From the NCBI GenBank assembly GCA_938008555.1, contig CALLKE010000055.1, positions 1 through 50,200 of the forward strand: DNA of 50,200 nucleotides, written 5' to 3'. The notes under the pieces are model-generated. The model had not been told where the DNA came from. It made no database searches and worked only from the letters and a program-made list of their open reading frames with translations. A program made the position numbers and the translations under genes. The DNA is from an uncultured Pedobacter sp. (lineage in GTDB: Bacteria > Bacteroidota > Bacteroidia > Sphingobacteriales > Sphingobacteriaceae). This document shows, piece by piece, positions 33,855-43,761 of this stretch (position 1 is its first letter; each line of letters starts with the position of its first letter).

Positions 33855-34775
33855 ATGAATGGATTAATTATAAAATCAACCGGAAGCTGGTATGATGTTT
33901 TAAGTGATGATAAGCGAGTTATTCGTTGTCGGATGAAGGGAAAATTCCGTATATCGGATATCAAAACTACGAACCCGGTAGCAGTCGGTGACCAGGTCAA
34001 TATAGAATTGGAGCCTGAGCAAGGTAAAGGCCTAATTACGGCTATTTTTCCACGTAAAAATTATTTCATACGAAGATCTATTAATCTATCTAAGCAAGCA
34101 CAAATTATTGCTGCAAACTTAGATCAGGCTTTTCTGATTGTTACACTGGCATCTCCACGAACCTCATTTGGTTTTATTGATCGTTTTTTGGTGACAGCAG
34201 AGGCTTACAATATTCCTGCTGTATTGGTGTTCAATAAATTGGATTTATATAGTGAAGATGGTTTAGAAATATTAGCAACTTGTCAAACTATTTATGAGCG
34301 TATAGGCTATCCTTGCTTGAGTACTTCTGCCATCAAAGGAACTCATATCGATCAAATAAAAGATCTGTTAGAAAATAAAACAACATTGATTACAGGACAT
34401 TCTGGTGTTGGGAAATCAACATTAATTAATACGTTAATTCCGGGATTTGGTTTAAAAACAGGTCATATTTCCGATTGGAGCGATAAAGGAAAACACACAA
34501 CTACCTTTGCTGAAATGTTTCCCTTGCCCTTTGGTGGATATTTAATTGATACTCCTGGTATTCGTGAGTTGGGAGTGATTGATATTGAGAAACAGGAATT
34601 AGGTCATTTCTTTCCTGAAATAAGGCAGTACATGAGTGCGTGTAAATTTCATAATTGTCGACATATTAATGAACCTGGTTGTGCTGTTCTAGAAGCACTT
34701 GAACAGGGTAATATGGAGCTATCCCGATATGAGAGTTATTTAAGTATTTATCATGGAAATGAAACGAGAAGATAG
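33855..34775 (+). CDS. rsgA: ribosome small-subunit-dependent GTPase RsgA
   Basis: RsgA is a circularly permuted GTPase that helps late maturation of the 30S subunit. The 306-residue protein has an N-terminal OB-fold (VAVGDQVNIELEPEQGKG). The GTPase motifs come in permuted order: FNKLDLY (G4) precedes the P-loop TGHSGVGKSTLIN (G1), then DTPGIRELG (G3). A zinc-binding tail has CKFHNCRHINEPGC. The gene is nine bases ahead of dtd, so the two form a unit. Confidence 0.97.
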   Translation: MNGLIIKSTGSWYDVLSDDKRVIRCRMKGKFRISDIKTTNPVAVGDQVNIELEPEQGKGLITAIFPRKNYFIRRSINLSKQAQIIAANLDQAFLIVTLASPRTSFGFIDRFLVTAEAYNIPAVLVFNKLDLYSEDGLEILATCQTIYERIGYPCLSTSAIKGTHIDQIKDLLENKTTLITGHSGVGKSTLINTLIPGFGLKTGHISDWSDKGKHTTTFAEMFPLPFGGYLIDTPGIRELGVIDIEKQELGHFFPEIRQYMSACKFHNCRHINEPGCAVLEALEQGNMELSRYESYLSIYHGNETRR

Positions 34776-34784
34776 GAGTTAGAA

Positions 34785-35237
34785 ATGAGAGTAGTCATTC
34801 AACGCGTATCCGAAGCCTCTGTGAAAGTAGATGGTTATATGATTAGTCAGATTGCATGCGGCTTTTTGATTTTACTTGGGATTGAAGGTGCTGATACGGA
34901 AGAAGATGTCGAATGGTTGGCACAAAAAATAGCTCGAATGCGGGTATTCAATGATGAAAATGGTTTAATGAATCAATCCTTGGATGATATCGACGGGGAG
35001 ATTTTAGTAGTCTCGCAGTTTACGCTATTTGCTCAAACTAAAAAAGGCAATCGGCCTGGGTTCACACGTGCTGCTAGACCAGAAAAAGCGATTCATTTGT
35101 ATGAATTGATGATTCAAAAATTAGAAGCGTACACAGGGAAGAAACCAAAAACAGGAAAATTCGGTGCAGATATGAAAGTGAGTTTGGTGAATGATGGGCC
35201 TGTTACCATCTTGATAGATACCAAGAACAAAGACTAA
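34785..35237 (+). CDS. dtd: D-aminoacyl-tRNA deacylase
   Basis: Dtd removes D-amino acids mischarged onto tRNA. The 150-residue protein has the family start MRVVIQRVSEASVKVDG, the active-site motif VSQFTLFAQTKKGNRPGFT and the Gly-Pro motif in VNDGPVTILID. Length is normal. It is cotranscribed with rsgA (nine-base gap) and precedes a conserved Bacteroidetes protein by about 75 bases. Confidence 0.97.
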   Translation: MRVVIQRVSEASVKVDGYMISQIACGFLILLGIEGADTEEDVEWLAQKIARMRVFNDENGLMNQSLDDIDGEILVVSQFTLFAQTKKGNRPGFTRAARPEKAIHLYELMIQKLEAYTGKKPKTGKFGADMKVSLVNDGPVTILIDTKNKD

Positions 35238-35312
35238 AGGACAACCCTCTTTTAGGATCTTTGGTTAACTTTGGAAGCATTTAAATATTTTATGAGATTA
35301 AAGAGGCGCATC

Positions 35313-36242
35313 ATGGCTAATAATAAAGAAATCATCGATAAAATAGGAAGCATCATAGCCGATATTGCTGATCAATACAAATATCTATCGAAGAATTCGG
35401 AAGATATCAACGAGCTAGAGATGGAATTGTTGATGGCAAATGCAACCTTTCTTGCTAATCATATTGCCATTCTTCAAAGACTTGTGAAGAGCCTAAATCA
35501 TGAAGCCATTAAAGCAAAGGGTAGTCAATCACTAAAGTTGAATACCAGTGATCATTCACAAAGTGAAATTCAGCATCATGATCTAAATAAAAAGCATCTG
35601 AATTCTACCATTAACAAACAGTCAATTAATGAGTCCCATCATGATGTAGAATCCAAAAATTGGAAGCAAGAGCTTGTGGACGAAAAGACAACTAGCTTCG
35701 ATTTTGAGAAAAAGGGGGTGGAAGAGCTTTATGATCGACCTCTCACTGTGGCCGAGAAACAATTGATTGATCAAAAAATGGAGATAGGTGAATTACCACA
35801 TCCTAAATCTTCAATGAAAGTAGATGATTTTGAAAAACACTCGGAAGAGATCTTGTCAAAGAGCGGCGCCGCTAAAATCGTACCACAACCAGAAGAATTA
35901 CAAGTAAAGAAAATAACGGCGACTGCCGATCAGCCAGCCACACTTGCCAACAAACAAACCATTAATGATGTCCACAAACGTGTTGTTGAAAATAGGTTTG
36001 GCAAACATCGTGGGAAAAATTTAAAAGAATTGATCAATTTAAATGATAAGCTCTTATTTATTAAAGATTTGTTTGGTGATTATAGCTTAGCGTATGGCGA
36101 AGCGATTGAACAACTAAATCAATTTGATCGTTTTGAAGCAGCTGAGCATTTTTTGAAAGCTAATTACTCAAAGAAAAATAATTGGAGTGATAAACAGGCT
36201 TCTGTTGATAAGTTTTATGAAATATTAAGAAAGAAATTTTGA
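35313..36242 (+). CDS. conserved Bacteroidetes protein, helical N- and C-terminal parts
   Basis: This is a hypothetical protein of 309 residues if started at the ATG at 35313 (MANNKEIIDKIG); an upstream ATG at 35292 would add seven residues. The N-terminal 70 residues are helical, and the middle 130 are polar, low in complexity and rich in K, E, H and S. The last 90 carry the recognisable Bacteroidetes segment LNDKLLFIKDLFGDYSLAYG followed by EAIEQLNQFDRFEAAEHFL. That C-terminal segment recurs in uncharacterised proteins of the phylum. No membrane segment, signal or catalytic motif is seen. It may belong to the rsgA-dtd transcript. It converges with rodA. No function can be stated. Confidence 0.75.
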   Translation: MANNKEIIDKIGSIIADIADQYKYLSKNSEDINELEMELLMANATFLANHIAILQRLVKSLNHEAIKAKGSQSLKLNTSDHSQSEIQHHDLNKKHLNSTINKQSINESHHDVESKNWKQELVDEKTTSFDFEKKGVEELYDRPLTVAEKQLIDQKMEIGELPHPKSSMKVDDFEKHSEEILSKSGAAKIVPQPEELQVKKITATADQPATLANKQTINDVHKRVVENRFGKHRGKNLKELINLNDKLLFIKDLFGDYSLAYGEAIEQLNQFDRFEAAEHFLKANYSKKNNWSDKQASVDKFYEILRKKF

Positions 36243-36310
36243 CCTGTGTATGATAACCATATAGGTGCTTTTTACAGTAAGAGCTAAACCATTTTATGCT
36301 CTGAGTTCTA

Positions 36311-37579
36311 TTATGTGTTTGTGGTGCCTATTCGGTTTGAATCTAATTTTATAAGAATAAATAGTAGGATAGTGAAGCTCCAGAGTGACGAGCCCCCATA
36401 GCTCATGAATGGCAAAGGTATTCCAATCACGGGGACCAATCCAATTGTCATACCAATGTTGATAAAGAAGTGAAAGAAAATGAAGGAGGCAACCCCATAG
36501 CCATAAATTCGTTTGAATGAAGACCGTTGTCGTTCGGCAATATTAATAATGCGTATTAATAGAAAGATATATAAGCTAATAACAACAAAACAACCTGCAA
36601 ATCCCCATTCTTCTCCAACGGTACAAAATATGAAGTCGGTACTCTGCTCTGGTACAAAGTCATATTTAGTTTGAGTTCCTTGTAGATATCCTTTTCCCCA
36701 CAGACCACCAGACCCAATGGCAATTTTTGATTGATTTACATTGTATTCCTCACCTCTTGGATCATTTACTTTTCCTAGGATTACGTCAATACGATCTCTT
36801 TGGTGCTCTTTCAATACATTTTTATATGCAAAATCAACAGAAAAAACAAATGCTATTGAAATAAATAAGGTAAGAGCTACTGTAGCAGTAATTTTTTTAT
36901 TCTTACGGTTAATATATGCTAATAAACCACTCAATAGAGCTAGTGTAACTGTCAAGATAAGTTTTCCATATAGTAAAGTCAGGATGAATAAAAAAATCAA
37001 TAAGCCTTCTAGAAAGAGGAAATAGCCGGAAAGTCCCTCTCTGAAAAGTACAATAATGAGTGATGTAAATGTAAGTGCAGAACCAGTGTCGGGCTGAAGC
37101 ATAACGAGTGCTATAGGTATAAAAATGATAATACCAGCGATAATTTTTGTTTTAAGGTCTTGTATTTTCACCTGATCCATACCCAGGTACCGGGCAAGAA
37201 GTAAACACGTTGGGAATTTGGCAAACTCGGATGGTTGTAATGTAAAAGGTCCTATTGCTATCCATGCTTGATTACCAGCTACGCTTTTCCCAATAATAGG
37301 CACCAATACAAGTAGAAACATGGTAATACCATAAATAATAGGAGAAATCGCATTTAAAAACTGTCCATCCAGTAATAAAATAACTGTACCTAATATGAAG
37401 GCCGTAATGATAAAGAAAAACTGTTTTCCATAGTGGGTACTCAAATTGAAAATTCCAGGTTTTTCTGGATTATAAACAGAAGCATGAATATTGAGCCAAC
37501 CAAAAAGACATAGTGCGATGAATATGGCTATCACCGTCCAGTCTACACTGAAGAAGGGTTTAGGTTGGTTATTATTCAT
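36311..37579 (-). CDS. rodA: rod-shape SEDS glycosyltransferase RodA
   Basis: RodA polymerises lipid II into glycan strands during cell elongation and works with PBP2. The 422-residue protein has about ten membrane helices. It has the SEDS catalytic-loop motif VMLQPDTGSALTF and the conserved C-terminal segment GIPLPFMSYGGSSL. A large loop with RIDVILGKVNDPRGEEYN and SKIAIGSGGLWGKGYLQG is typical. Its ATG overlaps the mrdA stop by four bases, coupling the pair. It is last in the elongation cluster. Confidence 0.96.
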   Translation of the reverse strand: MNNNQPKPFFSVDWTVIAIFIALCLFGWLNIHASVYNPEKPGIFNLSTHYGKQFFFIITAFILGTVILLLDGQFLNAISPIIYGITMFLLVLVPIIGKSVAGNQAWIAIGPFTLQPSEFAKFPTCLLLARYLGMDQVKIQDLKTKIIAGIIIFIPIALVMLQPDTGSALTFTSLIIVLFREGLSGYFLFLEGLLIFLFILTLLYGKLILTVTLALLSGLLAYINRKNKKITATVALTLFISIAFVFSVDFAYKNVLKEHQRDRIDVILGKVNDPRGEEYNVNQSKIAIGSGGLWGKGYLQGTQTKYDFVPEQSTDFIFCTVGEEWGFAGCFVVISLYIFLLIRIINIAERQRSSFKRIYGYGVASFIFFHFFINIGMTIGLVPVIGIPLPFMSYGGSSLWSFTILLFILIKLDSNRIGTTNT

Positions 37580-39546
37580 TTGACAACAGATTGAGCATTC
37601 GCTTTTTTTATAGCTTCATGCTGTTTTTGAATACTTGAAGAGCTTTTGGAAGCAATGTCACTACTACTTTTTACAATTTCTCCTTTTTGTGGTACAACAG
37701 CACTTGTTTTTACATGGGTTGGGGGTAGCAAATTGGCAAGAAAAAGACGGTCTAAATAACCTGGAGGGCGTGAGATAGTATTTTTTAAATATTTCTCAAC
37801 CATCACACTCGCAATAGGTGCAGACCAAGTAGCACCAAAACCAGCATTTTCAACCACTACGACAATGGCAATCTTAGGATTTACTCGAGGTGCAAAAGCA
37901 AAAAATACAGAGTGATCCTTCCCTTGCGAGTTTTCTACCGTACCTGTTTTACCACACATATCGATACCTGGTATTTTTGAGTAAATAGCTGTACCACCAG
38001 GTGAGTTTACCACGTCATCCATTCCTTCTATTACAATATTGAAATAGCTGGGGTCTATGTGTACCATATTCTTTTTGGTGTACTCATCCTTGACAATATG
38101 TTTTTCGCCAATAGCCTTGATGAGATGAGGTTTGTAAAAAAAACCACGGTTGGCAACAATAGCCATTACATTAGCCATTTGTAGTGGAGTGATGCCTAGC
38201 TCACCTTGCCCAATTGATAAAGAGATGTTAAAGCCTGAGCCCCATCGGTCACTACCCCAACGTTTGGTGTAAAGATCACTTGTAGGTAGGCGTCCTTTAC
38301 GCTCATTAGGAAGATCGATGCCTAACTTGCTACCAATTCCAAATTCACTCACTTCTTGCCACCAGTGTTGGTATGCATTCACTGGACGCATACCAGCATG
38401 ATCTATCATGCGATTGTAAGTGTATCCAAAGTAGGTGTTGCAGGATTGTGCAATAGCTTGCCTGAGGTTTAGTGCACCGTGTCTATGTGTACATCCCATT
38501 TTTTTAGAACCGTTTGGTCCATAAAAGTATCCTCCTGAGCAATAAAAAACCGTGTTTGAATCAATGGCCCTCAGTTGCTGTGCTACCAATGCATTAATTA
38601 CCTTAAAAACAGAACCCGGTGGATATTCTGCTTGTATAGGGCGTATAAACATTGGTTTATTTGGATTGCTTAGAAGCTTCGTATAGTTATATCCTCGTTT
38701 CCGACCGACCAATAAATTAGGATCATACGTAGGACTGCTCACAAAGGCAAGAATCTCACCAGAAGATGGTTCAATAGCTACGATACTGCCTATTTTATTT
38801 TGCATCAGTTTTTCGCCAAACTTTTGTAGGTCTTTGTCTAAAGATGAGATCAATCTTTCTCCAGATACAGCAACGGTATCGTATTTCCCATTGGCGAAAG
38901 CACCTTTGGGCCTGCCTAATGCATCAACCATAATATTTTGTACACCACGCTGACCCCTTAGAAGAGTTTCATAGGATTTTTCGACACCACTAATTCCGAT
39001 ATAGTCTCCTTGATGATAAAACCCATTGGATTGTACAATCGTTCTGTCATTTACTTCTCCCACGTATCCCAAAAACTGAGCAGCTGTGCTATCTGGATAA
39101 CTTCTTATCGTTCTATTCTGTACAAAAAAACCAGGAAATTCAAAAAGCTTTTCTTGAAAAGAAGCATAAAGTTGGACAGATAACTGTTTTTCAAAGAGAG
39201 AGGCTTTATATGGAGAATACTTTTTAGCTTTTGTAAATCGTTTATTAAATCCGGCTTGGTCTATTTCAATCAGATTGCAAAACTGTAGTGTATCAAAAGG
39301 TTTTACCTTGTTGGGAATAACCATTAGGTCGTATACGGGTTCATTTTGTACTAATGCTTTCTCTTTACGATCTAATATGGTGCCTCTCGCGGGGTAAATA
39401 ATTAATTTACGTAGAACATTATTGTTTGCTGATAAAACATATTTATCTGTAATGATTTGAATATAAAAAAGCCGGCTTAAAAGAATAAGTGAAATGATAA
39501 TAAATATTCCTTGTACGATAAATTTTCTTTCAAAAAAACGGTTCAT
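37576..39546 (-). CDS. mrdA: penicillin-binding protein 2
   Basis: PBP2 is the class B transpeptidase of the elongasome and crosslinks glycan made by RodA. The 656-residue protein has one N-terminal membrane anchor and a dimerisation domain starting YPARGTILDRKEKALVQNEP. The transpeptidase domain has active-site SVFK at about residue 312, SCN in AQSCNTYFGYT and KTG in CGKTGTVENSQGKDH near 531. A low-complexity Ser/Lys-rich tail follows. It lies between mreD (17-base gap) and rodA (four-base overlap). Confidence 0.96.
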   Translation of the reverse strand: MNRFFERKFIVQGIFIIISLILLSRLFYIQIITDKYVLSANNNVLRKLIIYPARGTILDRKEKALVQNEPVYDLMVIPNKVKPFDTLQFCNLIEIDQAGFNKRFTKAKKYSPYKASLFEKQLSVQLYASFQEKLFEFPGFFVQNRTIRSYPDSTAAQFLGYVGEVNDRTIVQSNGFYHQGDYIGISGVEKSYETLLRGQRGVQNIMVDALGRPKGAFANGKYDTVAVSGERLISSLDKDLQKFGEKLMQNKIGSIVAIEPSSGEILAFVSSPTYDPNLLVGRKRGYNYTKLLSNPNKPMFIRPIQAEYPPGSVFKVINALVAQQLRAIDSNTVFYCSGGYFYGPNGSKKMGCTHRHGALNLRQAIAQSCNTYFGYTYNRMIDHAGMRPVNAYQHWWQEVSEFGIGSKLGIDLPNERKGRLPTSDLYTKRWGSDRWGSGFNISLSIGQGELGITPLQMANVMAIVANRGFFYKPHLIKAIGEKHIVKDEYTKKNMVHIDPSYFNIVIEGMDDVVNSPGGTAIYSKIPGIDMCGKTGTVENSQGKDHSVFFAFAPRVNPKIAIVVVVENAGFGATWSAPIASVMVEKYLKNTISRPPGYLDRLFLANLLPPTHVKTSAVVPQKGEIVKSSSDIASKSSSSIQKQHEAIKKANAQSVVK

Positions 39547-39563
39547 TACGTGTCAAGATTTAT

Positions 39564-40079
39564 TTAGCGTATTCTTTTATGAAAAAAAATATACTCGTAA
39601 ATGAATATTAAAGTGATGGTGAATATCGAGCTAGACACAGTTCGCAGCAAAGTGTAAAGTATATCAGAAAAGCGAAATGTTTCAAATAAAAATAGTATGG
39701 TGTGATGAAAAAAGGTAAGCGTTACAGCATAAAAAAAGAACCATCTAAAACCCATAGTACCTAAACTGGGTGTTTGATTACTCTCATACTTATCTTGTTG
39801 TAACGTTAAGTTTATAAATATTATCCTTGCAAGTGCCATTACTGTACAGGCAGTGGTATGAAGTCCTAAAGTATCATAAAAGATATCGATCGTTAGCCCC
39901 GAAACGAATGATAATAGAAATAGTAACCAATGAGGAATTTTAATAGGTAATAGCAGGATGAATAAGATATACAGGAACGGGATTGATAGATTGTAGTATC
40001 CAACATTTTGCAACAGAAATACTTGTATTAAACTTAATACAATAAAACGAACCAGATTTAGAATAAATATGTTGGTCAT
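39564..40079 (-). CDS. mreD: rod-shape-determining membrane protein MreD
   Basis: This is a 171-residue protein with five or six hydrophobic helices and little else, typical of MreD, a poorly conserved inner-membrane part of the elongasome. Recognition rests mainly on position: it starts one base before the mreC stop and is followed by mrdA. The segment SFVSGLTIDIFYDTLGLHTT is family-like. MreD is thought to link MreC to the PBP2-RodA complex and MreB. Confidence 0.9.
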   Translation of the reverse strand: MTNIFILNLVRFIVLSLIQVFLLQNVGYYNLSIPFLYILFILLLPIKIPHWLLFLLSFVSGLTIDIFYDTLGLHTTACTVMALARIIFINLTLQQDKYESNQTPSLGTMGFRWFFFYAVTLTFFHHTILFLFETFRFSDILYTLLRTVSSSIFTITLIFIYEYIFFHKRIR

Positions 40080-40080
40080 T

Positions 40081-40908
40081 TTAGGGATTTTGGGTCTGAG
40101 CTTCTATTGCTTGCTGTTCTTGAGCAAGCTTATTGTTGATTACATATACATACTGAAGGCTTGAAAAATCTGTGGATAGTACAACTTCAATATCTAAAAA
40201 ACTATTCCCTCCTTTAAGTCCAACACGTTTAACGTGACCAATTTTGATGCCCATTGGAAATAGAGAGTATCCAGAGGTAACTACTAGATCATTAGGCTTT
40301 ACTTTTATATGGCTGGGGATGTCTTTCAAAATAGCAATTTTTGAGTTCAAGCTTCTTTCACCCCACACGAGTGAACCAATGCTGCCATTTACACTGGCAC
40401 TAAATCGGCTTTCAGTATGTAATACAGACTGAACCCGAGCAAAATTCTCCGTCACATCTCTTATAATCCCAACTATGCCATCTGGTCCTGTAACACCCAT
40501 GCCTCTTTTTATACCATGTTTACTACCACGATTAATAATTAAATAATTGTTCTGTTGGTGAATTGAATTATTCACTACACGTGCTACAATATATATATAC
40601 TGTAATTTTCTAGTCGAATCTCTAACAATGTGTTTCTCAACGGTATCAATTAAATAGGAGGATTTTAGCTCATTTTTTAATCGAGTATTTTCTAGTGCTA
40701 AACTATTATTTACTTCTTCTAAATGGAGGTAGTTTTTAAAAAAGTTGACTCTCTCGTAAATCTCACCAATAAATTGATGAGATATTCCCAGCGTCCAAGC
40801 TTTTTGATAAGAATTGTTATTGAGTAAAAGACTTAGTGAGGCAATAAAAAATAAACAAAATAAAAAGAATGCGTTGTACTTACTGATGAATAGCCAGAGA
40901 TTACGCAT
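40081..40908 (-). CDS. mreC: rod-shape-determining protein MreC
   Basis: MreC is a periplasmic scaffold that activates PBP2. The 275-residue protein has an N-terminal membrane anchor (FLFCLFFIASLSLLL), then a coiled-coil with LEEVNNSLALENTRLKNELK near residues 60-80. Two small beta-barrel domains follow with RGSKHGIKRGMGVTGPDGIVG and VVTSGYSLFPMGIKIG, both family hallmarks. It lies 122 bases after mreB and directly before mreD (one-base gap). Confidence 0.95.
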   Translation of the reverse strand: MRNLWLFISKYNAFFLFCLFFIASLSLLLNNNSYQKAWTLGISHQFIGEIYERVNFFKNYLHLEEVNNSLALENTRLKNELKSSYLIDTVEKHIVRDSTRKLQYIYIVARVVNNSIHQQNNYLIINRGSKHGIKRGMGVTGPDGIVGIIRDVTENFARVQSVLHTESRFSASVNGSIGSLVWGERSLNSKIAILKDIPSHIKVKPNDLVVTSGYSLFPMGIKIGHVKRVGLKGGNSFLDIEVVLSTDFSSLQYVYVINNKLAQEQQAIEAQTQNP

Positions 40909-41030
40909 AACTGAAAGTCTTGTATTTTGCGAGAATTATTTGATACACTAAAGTGAATTTATTTTTGTTATACTATCATCTCTCAGTTTCATAAAATAGC
41001 TGGTAGATGATAATCCTGTTTTTTAAAAAA

Positions 41031-42053
41031 TTACTGCATTAAAAATTTGAAACTGCCGATATTCTTCAAGGCGATTCCTGTACCTCTAACGACTGCTCTT
41101 AATGGGTCTTCGGCCACATGGACAGGTAGTTTTGTTTTAGCAGCAATACGTCTGTCTAGTCCACGAAGCAAGGCTCCCCCACCTGTTAAAAAAATACCTG
41201 TTTGGTAAATATCTGCTGAGAGTTCAGGGGGGGTAATTTCTAGCGCTTTTAGAATAGCTTCTTCAATTTTAGATATTGATTTGTCTAAACAATGTGCAAT
41301 CTCAGTGTAAGACACCGTAATTTGTTTGGGCACTCCAGTCATTAGATCGCGCCCTTGTACAGCAAAATCTGCAGGTGGGTCTGATAGCTCAGGTAAAGCT
41401 GCACCTACTTCTATTTTAATTTTTTCGGCTGTACGGTCGCCAATCATGATATTGTGCTGTCTGCGAATATATTGAACAATATCGCTATCAAAGTTATCTC
41501 CCGCTACACGTATAGATTGATCACAAACAATACCTGACAAAGCAATAACAGCAATTTCAGTAGTACCCCCACCAATATCAATAATCATGTTCCCCATAGG
41601 TTCTTCTACATCAATGCCAATACCAACGGCTGCAGCCATCGGTTCGTGTATGAGGTAAACCTCTTTTGCACCAGCTATTTCTGCAGAGTCACGAACAGCT
41701 CGCTTTTCTACCTCTGTGATACCAGAAGGAATACATATAACCATACGCAATGATGGGAAAAACCATCCTTTGCCATTATTGATCATTTTGATCATTCCTC
41801 GAATCATGTATTCCGCTGCATTGAAATCAGCAATAACGCCATCCTTAAGTGGTCGTACCGTTCGAATATTATCGTGTGTTTTACCTTCCATCTGCATCGC
41901 TTGTCTGCCGATAGCAATCACTTTATTTGTTGATCGATCGAAAGCGACAATGGAGGGTTCATCAACTACTACTTTGTCGTTATGTATGATAAGGGTATTT
42001 GCAGTACCTAAATCGATCGCAATTTCCTGGGTGAACCAATTAAATAAACTCAT
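41031..42053 (-). CDS. mreB: actin-like cell-shape protein MreB
   Basis: MreB forms membrane-bound filaments that guide lateral wall synthesis in rod cells. The 340-residue protein has the actin-fold nucleotide motifs IAIDLGTANTLI (phosphate 1), MIIDIGGGTTEIAVI (phosphate 2) and FLTGGGALLRGLD (adenosine). An N-terminal MSLFNWFTQ amphipathic stretch probably binds the membrane. It starts the mreB-mreC-mreD-mrdA-rodA cluster, 91 bases after purH, and has its own -7 box. Confidence 0.97.
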   Translation of the reverse strand: MSLFNWFTQEIAIDLGTANTLIIHNDKVVVDEPSIVAFDRSTNKVIAIGRQAMQMEGKTHDNIRTVRPLKDGVIADFNAAEYMIRGMIKMINNGKGWFFPSLRMVICIPSGITEVEKRAVRDSAEIAGAKEVYLIHEPMAAAVGIGIDVEEPMGNMIIDIGGGTTEIAVIALSGIVCDQSIRVAGDNFDSDIVQYIRRQHNIMIGDRTAEKIKIEVGAALPELSDPPADFAVQGRDLMTGVPKQITVSYTEIAHCLDKSISKIEEAILKALEITPPELSADIYQTGIFLTGGGALLRGLDRRIAAKTKLPVHVAEDPLRAVVRGTGIALKNIGSFKFLMQ

Positions 42054-42089
42054 TTAAAGTATATGTTTATACTGTTTAGTGAAAGGACT

Positions 42090-42097
42090 CAAAGTTA
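42090..42097 (-). promoter_or_regulatory. -7 promoter box for the mre cluster
   Basis: Minus-strand 42097-42090 reads TAACTTTG, an exact TAnnTTTG match. It is 36 bases before the mreB ATG at 42053, giving a leader of about 30 bases. It lies in the purH-mreB gap, so the cell-shape cluster can be expressed independently of purH. No -33 TTTG was found. Confidence 0.5.
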
Positions 42098-42144
42098 AAC
42101 TTTTATTTTTTGAAGCGTATAAATACGTGATGTAAAAAACGATT

Positions 42145-43671
42145 CTAGTGTTTGAAATGACGAACTCCTGTTGTAACCATTCCCATTCCTTTTTGATTCG
42201 CCATATCAATTGACTCTTGATCTTTGATTGAGCCTCCGGGTTGTATGACGAGAGCTATTCCTTTATTTGCTGCCAATTCAATGCAGTCTGTGAATGGAAA
42301 AAACGCATCAGAAGCCATAATACTGCCTGTAAGATCAAAACCAAAGGCTTCGGCTTTTGTGATGGCGTGTCGTAAAGCATCTACTCTAGATGTTTGACCC
42401 ATACCGCTAGAAAGTAATGTTGCATCTTTTGCTAATACAATAGCATTAGATTTAGTGTGTTTGACAATTTTATTGGCAAAAACCAAATCTCTTAACTCTT
42501 TTTCTTTCGGTTTTCGATCAGTCACTACTCTCATGTGATTTGCCAGTTCTGTTCTTAAGTCTTTGTCTTGCTCAATAATACCATTGAGTAAAGATTTGAA
42601 CTGTTTGGTGGGTAATTTTACATCTTTTCTTTTGAGCAGAATGCGATTTTTTTTTCTTGAAAGCTTACCAAGTGCTTCTTTTGAAAACGAGGGTGCAACA
42701 AGCACTTCGAAGAAAAGTTTGTCGACTTGTATAGCCGTTTTTTCATCAATCTCTCTGTTACAAATAAGCACTCCTCCGAAGGCTGATATAGGATCGCAAG
42801 CTAATGCATCTTTCCATGCCTGGAATAAGTCTTCTCGAGAGGCCAAACCACATACATTTGTATGTTTTAATAGCGCAAATGTGGGTTCATTAAACTCATC
42901 AATTAGTGCAATTGCAGCATCTATATCGACCAGGTTATTATAAGAAAGCTCTTTCCCGTTTAATTGATCAAATAATTCGCTCAGGTTGCCATAAAAATAT
43001 CCTTTTTGATGTGGATTTTCGCCGTAGCGAAGTTCTGAGCCGTATTGTTCGCTGCGTTTAAAAATGGGTAAAGGATCTGTTTGATTGAAATAGTTAAAAA
43101 TTTGGTAGTCGTAATGCGACGAGATATGGAAAGCTTTTTGGGCAAATTTTTTACGATGAACAATATCCGTTTGTCCGTTATTTTGCGCCAAGATGATTTC
43201 TAGTGTTTGATAATCATCTTTAGATGCGATAATAACAACATCTTGATAATTCTTAGCTGCTGCACGTATCAGGGAAATTCCACCAATATCTATTTTCTCG
43301 ATGCAGTAGCTAGTAGATGCACCTGAGCGTACGGTCTCTTCAAAAGGATATAAATCGACAATTACTAAGTCGATTTCAGGTATATCATATTCGGAAATTT
43401 GAGTTTGATCGGTTCTGTTTTCTCTTCGATTAAGTATGCCCCCAAATACTTTTGGATGCAGTGTTTTTACTCGTCCACCTAGGATCGAAGGGTAGCCGCT
43501 CAGCGTTTCTATAGAAATGACATCAATCCCTAAATCAAGTATAAATTTTTCAGTACCGTCTGTAGAATACAGTGTTACCCCTAGCTTATGGAGCTGTCGT
43601 ACGAGTGGCTCCAAATTATTCTTATGGTAAACCGAAATGAGCGCATTTTTGATTTTAATGGGATGAGTCAT
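42145..43671 (-). CDS. purH: bifunctional AICAR transformylase/IMP cyclohydrolase
   Basis: PurH does the last two steps of purine synthesis, formylating AICAR and closing the ring to IMP. The 508-residue length is normal. The start is the ATG at 43671; the frame opens at TTG 43674 directly before it. The N-terminal cyclohydrolase has ALISVYHKNNLEPLVRQL and YPSILGGRVKTLHPKVFGG. The transformylase has RYGENPHQKGYFYG, LLKHTNVCGLAS with the catalytic Lys-His, and ASDAFFPFTDCIE. It follows purN by 90 bases. Confidence 0.97.
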   Translation of the reverse strand: MTHPIKIKNALISVYHKNNLEPLVRQLHKLGVTLYSTDGTEKFILDLGIDVISIETLSGYPSILGGRVKTLHPKVFGGILNRRENRTDQTQISEYDIPEIDLVIVDLYPFEETVRSGASTSYCIEKIDIGGISLIRAAAKNYQDVVIIASKDDYQTLEIILAQNNGQTDIVHRKKFAQKAFHISSHYDYQIFNYFNQTDPLPIFKRSEQYGSELRYGENPHQKGYFYGNLSELFDQLNGKELSYNNLVDIDAAIALIDEFNEPTFALLKHTNVCGLASREDLFQAWKDALACDPISAFGGVLICNREIDEKTAIQVDKLFFEVLVAPSFSKEALGKLSRKKNRILLKRKDVKLPTKQFKSLLNGIIEQDKDLRTELANHMRVVTDRKPKEKELRDLVFANKIVKHTKSNAIVLAKDATLLSSGMGQTSRVDALRHAITKAEAFGFDLTGSIMASDAFFPFTDCIELAANKGIALVIQPGGSIKDQESIDMANQKGMGMVTTGVRHFKH

Positions 43672-43690
43672 CAAAGAAACGTTTGAGCTG

Positions 43691-43698
43691 CAAAAGTA
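43691..43698 (-). promoter_or_regulatory. -7 promoter box for purH
   Basis: Minus-strand 43698-43691 reads TACTTTTG, an exact TAnnTTTG match ending 19 bases before the ATG at 43671. It lies in the 90-base gap after purN. Confidence 0.5.
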
Positions 43699-43761
43699 GT
43701 GTTTTCATTAAGTTTAGGAGGTATATTGATAACCATTTATTTTGAAAAACTGATATTCTTC

